DNA of 9,909 nucleotides, taken from contig DAHVKR010000020.1 of assembly GCA_027320785.1 (NCBI GenBank), forward strand, positions 1 through 9,909. The letters run 5' to 3'. Each line of letters begins with the position of its first letter. Position 1 is the stretch's first letter. Made by a program: the position numbers and the translations under genes. The DNA is from Bdellovibrionales bacterium. GTDB lineage: Bacteria > Bdellovibrionota > Bdellovibrionia > Bdellovibrionales > Bdellovibrionaceae. The notes under the pieces are model-generated. The model was given only the letters and a program-made list of their open reading frames with translations, searched no databases and was not told the origin of the DNA. Positions 7,164-9,909 of this stretch are shown here, piece by piece.

Positions 7164-7233
7164 TGTCTCATTCAAGAATTCCCTGACATCGGTCAAAAAT
7201 TCCCAAAAAGGCTTCATTTTTCACAATGAGACA
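7164..7233. promoter_or_regulatory. Candidate shared upstream activator region: spaced 9-bp inverted repeat
   Basis: TGTCTCATT (7164-7172) and AATGAGACA (7225-7233) are exact reverse complements 52 bp apart. Their midpoint (about 7198) lies about 107 bp upstream of the predicted hemerythrin start site and about 100 bp upstream of the predicted CBS-gene start site. That is the usual distance for enhancer-binding proteins of sigma54. The interval also contains the TGAC-N4-GTCA box and AATTCCC direct repeats listed separately. Confidence 0.35.
7177..7204. repeat. AATTCCC direct repeats spaced 21 bp, flanking a TGAC-N4-GTCA box
   Basis: AATTCCC occurs at 7177-7183 and 7198-7204, a 21-bp period (two helical turns). 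Between them is TGACATCGGTCA (7184-7195), an inverted repeat with half-sites TGAC/GTCA and a 4-nt spacer. It has the geometry of CRP/FNR-family sites (TTGAT-N4-ATCAA) but not their exact bases. Confidence 0.35.
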
Positions 7234-7272
7234 GTACTCAAAATAAAAGAACACGGAACTCTTTTTTAAGTC

Positions 7273-7295
7273 TGGCTTTCGGTATGCGATATGAT
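7273..7295 (+). promoter_or_regulatory. Candidate promoter of the CBS/potassium-channel unit
   Basis: TGGCTTTCGGTATGCG (7273-7288) keeps the GG-N10-GC spacing of a sigma54 promoter but matches only 7 of 12 defined positions. The predicted start is near 7299. A TATGAT at 7290-7295 (5 of 6 to a sigma70 -10) overlaps it closely, with a poor -35 (TTAAGT, 7266-7271, 18-bp spacer). Either sigma factor is possible. Confidence 0.35.
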
Positions 7296-7321
7296 TATAT
7301 TGAGAGTGCTTAAAACATCTC

Positions 7322-7328
7322 AAGGAGG
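7322..7328 (+). promoter_or_regulatory. Consensus ribosome binding site of the CBS gene
   Basis: AAGGAGG lies 5 nt before the ATG at 7334, the strongest initiation signal in the window. It contrasts with the channel gene downstream, which has none. Confidence 0.75.
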
Positions 7329-7333
7329 GATTT

Positions 7334-7801
7334 ATGATTACTCAAGTTAAGAAAATCATGACAGCCAAGGTGATTTCAGTTCCCATTGGAACAACCCTTT
7401 TTGAAGCTCATCAGCTTATGAATGAAAAAAGAATCCGACATCTTCCCATTACAGATAAAAGTGACAACGTCATCGGGCTTCTCTCCCAGCGAGACATTCA
7501 ATATGTGCCGGACTCTAAACATATCACAGTTGAGCTCATGATGAGTTCACCTGTTTACTGTGTTGAAGAGAATCTACCCCTTCGAAAAGTTGTTTTCCAA
7601 ATGTTGGAAAAAAAGATTTCCAGTCTTCTAGTTATAAACGAAGATGAGGATGTTGTGGGAATCGTAACAACTGACGATTTGCTTTGGCAACTCGCTCACC
7701 TTTTATCGGATGAAAAAGAAGACCGAGGCTTGACCTTAACAGCCATGGAAAAACAAACCATTGGAGAAATTGCCAACGAACTATCCAATGCCGGCATCTG
7801 A
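7334..7801 (+). CDS. Tandem CBS-domain protein
   Basis: The 155-residue soluble protein consists of a CBS pair (Bateman module). CBS1 spans about 3-58, beginning KKIMTAKVISV and closing with GLLSQRD (48-54). CBS2 spans about 65-121, beginning VELMMSSPVYCV and closing with GIVTTDD (109-115). Both keep the G-h-h-(S/T)-x-x-D motif that contacts the ribose of adenine nucleotides (Ser51/Asp54, Thr112/Asp115), so binding of AMP, ATP or a related nucleotide is likely. The last 30 residues form a charged helix with no catalytic domain. The gene overlaps the start of a potassium channel gene, so it is a plausible nucleotide-sensing regulatory subunit for that channel. That role is inferred from context only. 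Confidence 0.93.
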   Translation: MITQVKKIMTAKVISVPIGTTLFEAHQLMNEKRIRHLPITDKSDNVIGLLSQRDIQYVPDSKHITVELMMSSPVYCVEENLPLRKVVFQMLEKKISSLLVINEDEDVVGIVTTDDLLWQLAHLLSDEKEDRGLTLTAMEKQTIGEIANELSNAGI

Positions 7802-8300
7802 TTTGAATCCAACTCAAAGTATTCGATTTTCGGCGAGCATTCGTTTGTTTGTTCGCCGAATTCTAGGCCTCTTCCGAGAGCCTGTTTTTATTGCACTCAC
7901 CATTTTCGGTAATCTTGTTATAGCACTCTCTTCGATTTCTCTTTATCATCTTGAACACGGCGTGAACCCGCACATACAGACATTTTTAGATGCTCTCTGG
8001 TGGTCGGTCTCAACTGTTACAACCGTAGGCTATGGAGATATCACACCCATTACACAAGTCGGAAGAGTACTAGGCATCATTACGATGATCGTCGGCTCTG
8101 CTCTCTTTTGGTCCTTCACCGCTCTTTTCGCCGAAGCACTTCTATCCCATGATATTTTTGATTTAGAAATTGAGCTCCGCGCTTTAGGGCGAAATCTATC
8201 CCGAATTCAAAAATCAGATATTCAAAATCAAAGCGAAACAAAGCAGCTCATTGAAAGCCTTGAAGCTCAAGTTCAAAGTCTGAAGCAAAAATTAAATTAG
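7788..8300 (+). CDS. Two-TM potassium channel (Ion_trans_2 family) with C-terminal coiled coil
   Basis: The 170-residue inner-membrane protein resembles KcsA-type subunits. It has TM1 about 32-55, a pore helix about 66-78, a potassium selectivity filter TTVGYGD (78-84) and TM2 about 93-118. The cytoplasmic tail (124-170) has heptad-like Leu/Ile spacing and probably forms a tetrameric coiled coil. There is no RCK/TrkA nucleotide-binding domain, unlike many prokaryotic K+ channels. The start is uncertain. ATG 7788 overlaps the CBS gene by 14 nt and has no Shine-Dalgarno sequence. An in-frame TTG at 7761 would add nine residues and also lacks a good site. Expression by translational coupling to the CBS gene is likely. 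The stop overlaps that of the convergent gene by 3 nt. Confidence 0.92.
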   Translation: MPASDLNPTQSIRFSASIRLFVRRILGLFREPVFIALTIFGNLVIALSSISLYHLEHGVNPHIQTFLDALWWSVSTVTTVGYGDITPITQVGRVLGIITMIVGSALFWSFTALFAEALLSHDIFDLEIELRALGRNLSRIQKSDIQNQSETKQLIESLEAQVQSLKQKLN

Positions 8301-8728
8301 TTTTTAAAACTTTCTGGTTTTAGAACGTAAGTCAGAGTTTCCTCACCTAAGGGAAAAGTGAGTTGTAACTCCTTACCAACCAATTTGAATTGAGTAGATG
8401 ATTTTTTGCCCACCTGCATATCAGGATCCTGACTACAATCATCTGCATTGCCGGGGCTCAGAGCAAAGACTTCTTCAACAATTTTGTTATCCTCAATACT
8501 CACCTGAGCAAATCGTTCACAATACTCAGGAGTTCCGCGGTCCCAATAAAGACGATCTGTCCCATTTTTAAAAAATGTCCAACTTAAATTGAGATCTGGA
8601 TTTTGCAAAGGAAGACGCTCGCCTCGATAGATCATCTCACGAAAACGCCAGCGCCCTTCAATATCAGATAGGCTCGTGGCATGAGCAAAATGAACGTTCA
8701 ATAAAATTCCTAAGAGGGTCAAGATCAT
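8297..8728 (-). CDS. Small exported lipocalin-like protein, unknown function
   Basis: The 143-residue protein starts with a short signal peptide, MILTLLGILLNVHFAHA, with probable type I cleavage after Ala17. The n-region lacks a basic residue, which is unusual. An in-frame TGA two codons upstream of the ATG rules out an upstream extension. The mature part looks all-beta, begins with an EGRWRF segment (24-29) like the GxW element of lipocalins, and alternates hydrophobic strands up to LTYVLKP near the end. Cys70 and Cys98 are the only cysteines and could form a disulfide. The lipocalin-like call is structural guesswork and no ligand can be named. GGAAAG lies 7 nt before the start. The gene is convergent with the channel and divergent from nnr. 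Confidence 0.75.
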   Translation of the reverse strand: MILTLLGILLNVHFAHATSLSDIEGRWRFREMIYRGERLPLQNPDLNLSWTFFKNGTDRLYWDRGTPEYCERFAQVSIEDNKIVEEVFALSPGNADDCSQDPDMQVGKKSSTQFKLVGKELQLTFPLGEETLTYVLKPESFKN

Positions 8729-8782
8729 ATTTCAACTTTCCGTGGTCACCTTATGACTCGTTGTCTATCTTTATTTCTGAGA

Positions 8783-8798
8783 AGCAAAGTCTAAGCCA
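8783..8798 (-). promoter_or_regulatory. Candidate sigma54 promoter of the lipocalin-like gene
   Basis: The minus strand reads TGGCTTAGACTTTGCT. It has intact TGGC and TTGCT boxes and the correct 10-nt GG-to-GC gap; only the ACG after TGGC is replaced by TTA. The predicted start is near 8772, about 44 nt before the ATG. This was found by eye and could be chance. Confidence 0.35.
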
Positions 8799-8805
8799 AT
8801 ACAAC

Positions 8806-8834
8806 TTGTCACCAGGTCTGAACCTATTTAAGAT
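8806..8834 (+). promoter_or_regulatory. Candidate sigma70 promoter of nnr, predicted leaderless
   Basis: TTGTCA (8806-8811) and TAAGAT (8829-8834) are separated by exactly 17 bp and match consensus at 5 and 4 of 6 positions. Transcription would begin about 7 nt after the -10 box, at the A of the ATG at 8841. No Shine-Dalgarno sequence precedes that ATG. Confidence 0.5.
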
Positions 8835-8840
8835 TCACTT

Positions 8841-9909
8841 ATGCGCCTTATCACGGCTACTGAGAGTCTTTATTTATTGAAAAATTGCTCTTTGCAAGAT
8901 TATTCCGAACAATTCGTTCAGCAGCTCCTACTCATTCAGCCAAAATTACACCAGCTTGTTATTTTGACTCGAACCACCCAGTGGGAACCCCTTATTGCAA
9001 GTCTCAACTCTCGATTATCAGCAGCCGGCGTACGAGCCCTCATTCTTGACTTTGATAGCTTACGAACTCCTTTTTCTCGAAACCTTGAATTTTTTTCCAC
9101 TCATAAAACGGATTTGATCCTAGATCTCCAAGCTTGTAAGCGACCTAATTCTCTTGAGAAAGCTCTCTTGAAAAAACTCAATCAGCTACCTCTTATGCGC
9201 ATAGCTCTTGAAAGCCCCTCTGGACTCTGCAGTTTCACTGGAAATGTACTTGGTGAGGCCTACAAAGCTGATTATACATTTTGCATCAGTCGCCCCCGCC
9301 CAGGCTTCTTTCTTAATCAGGGGCCCTCTTACTGTGGAAGTATCAAGCGCCTTAAAGGTCTCACTGTACCTCAACTCAAAAAACAACCTCCTCGAGTTTA
9401 CCTGCTCACTCGCAAACAAGTAACTCGCTGGCTCCCTCAGCGCCAGGATACAGACCATAAAGCCCAAGGAGGTCGTGCACTCATCTGCGCAGGTCGTAAA
9501 TCCATGCCGGGCGCTGGAGTTCTCGCAGCCCGTGCTGCGAACCGCGTGGGCGCTGGCTATGTCTACGTATCAGAGAAAGAAGTTCTTCGCTATTTTCCTG
9601 AGTCAATCCCCTACCCTAAAAATGATCTCTCAGAGATGACTTCGGCTTTAGTTGGCCCCGCTTTGGGGGTCTCGAAAACAACATTATCAAGACTTCAAGA
9701 GCTCAAGAAACGCAATTGCCCTGTCGTCGTGGATGCAGATGCCATCACTGTGCTAGCTCAGAATCCTTCTCTCTTACCTCTTCCGTCTGACTGGGTTTGC
9801 ACCCCCCATGCTGGCGAACTTTCACGTATACTCAAATTATCTGCAAAGGAAATTGAGGCCGATCGCCTCTCCGCCGCTCTTCAAGCTACAAAAAAATTAG
9901 GCTGCCTTG
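8841..9909 (+). CDS. nnr: Bifunctional-type NAD(P)HX repair protein Nnr; dehydratase domain intact so far, epimerase domain degenerate (partial, 3' end beyond window)
   Basis: The frame is open for 356 codons from ATG 8841 to the window edge. Nnr proteins repair hydrated NAD(P)H: the N-terminal YjeF_N domain epimerises and the C-terminal domain dehydrates S-NAD(P)HX using ADP or ATP. The dehydratase half is clear: GRALICAGRKSMPGAG (211-226), VGPALG (271-276), VVVDADAIT (295-303) and CTPHAGELSRIL (320-331). The final glycine-rich nucleotide motif lies beyond the window. The N-terminal 185 residues keep the YjeF_N outline: MRLITATES at the start, PSGLCSFTGNVLGEAYKADYTF (126-147) and a PRPGFFLNQG segment. 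However, the NNGGDG loop is replaced by TRTTQWEP (43-50), the ENAG motif is absent, and DIPSGLD reads ESPSGLC. The epimerase half is therefore probably inactive. The start lacks a Shine-Dalgarno sequence. Confidence 0.9.
   Translation, partial: MRLITATESLYLLKNCSLQDYSEQFVQQLLLIQPKLHQLVILTRTTQWEPLIASLNSRLSAAGVRALILDFDSLRTPFSRNLEFFSTHKTDLILDLQACKRPNSLEKALLKKLNQLPLMRIALESPSGLCSFTGNVLGEAYKADYTFCISRPRPGFFLNQGPSYCGSIKRLKGLTVPQLKKQPPRVYLLTRKQVTRWLPQRQDTDHKAQGGRALICAGRKSMPGAGVLAARAANRVGAGYVYVSEKEVLRYFPESIPYPKNDLSEMTSALVGPALGVSKTTLSRLQELKKRNCPVVVDADAITVLAQNPSLLPLPSDWVCTPHAGELSRILKLSAKEIEADRLSAALQATKKLGCL

Noticed and set aside
8299..8311. AGTTTT-T-AAAACT near-palindrome as a terminator after the channel gene
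   Set aside because: The stem is only weak A-T pairs with almost no loop, and no T-run follows. It is likely just AT-rich coding sequence.
8732..8816. GGTCACC (8742-8748) and GTCACC-AGGTC (8808-8816) as a paired operator
   Set aside because: The two copies are short, unequal and about 65 bp apart, so I cannot distinguish them from chance.
9186..9467. Two overlapping open frames on both strands (minus 9186-9467, plus 9208-9423)
   Set aside because: Both are in wrong frames of the nnr gene, which is open from 8841 to the window end and carries recognisable domains.

Overview
The window is a compact chromosomal stretch from a Gram-negative bacterium. It has short intergenic gaps, moderate GC (low to mid 40s percent by eye) and many exported proteins. 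Two gene products at the left edge carry lipoboxes, and there is an Lgt, a HAMP-less methyl-accepting chemotaxis protein, a bacteriohemerythrin and strong AAGGAGG-type ribosome binding sites. This fits a motile proteobacterium-like lineage. Bdellovibrionota is my best guess, but it rests on gene style only and is not established. I see no insertion sequence, phage gene, CRISPR array, tRNA or rRNA.

Left part (1-1850): a partial lipoprotein gene on the minus strand is divergent from lgt (prolipoprotein diacylglyceryl transferase). lgt is followed by a small lipoprotein with an LTxxQ motif (Spy/CpxP-like). So the lipoprotein-maturation enzyme sits between two of its likely substrates.

Middle left (1833-4970, minus strand): a probable three-gene transcription unit encodes an MFS permease, then an ABC ATPase, then an FtsX/MacB-type permease. 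The ATPase and permease genes overlap by ATGA. The permease meets the lgt-lipoprotein unit tail to tail, with a hairpin around its stop codon.

Middle right (5100-8300): an MCP gene runs convergently into a bacteriohemerythrin gene. The two stop codons overlap in CTAG, and a perfect 12-bp inverted repeat lies inside the 3' end of the hemerythrin gene. The hemerythrin gene is divergent from a two-gene unit encoding a CBS-pair protein and a two-TM potassium channel with a TVGYGD filter. The 267-bp divergent region is the most structured noncoding DNA here. It has GG-N10-GC (sigma54-type) elements facing outward on both sides, with a 9-bp inverted repeat, a TGAC-N4-GTCA box and 21-bp-spaced direct repeats about midway between them.

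Right part (8297-9909): a small exported lipocalin-like protein is convergent with the channel. It is divergent from a gene, cut by the window end, for an Nnr-type NAD(P)HX repair protein. The Nnr dehydratase half keeps its motifs, but the epimerase half has lost its glycine-rich loop and catalytic motif. Its promoter places the predicted transcription start on the A of the ATG, suggesting a leaderless mRNA.
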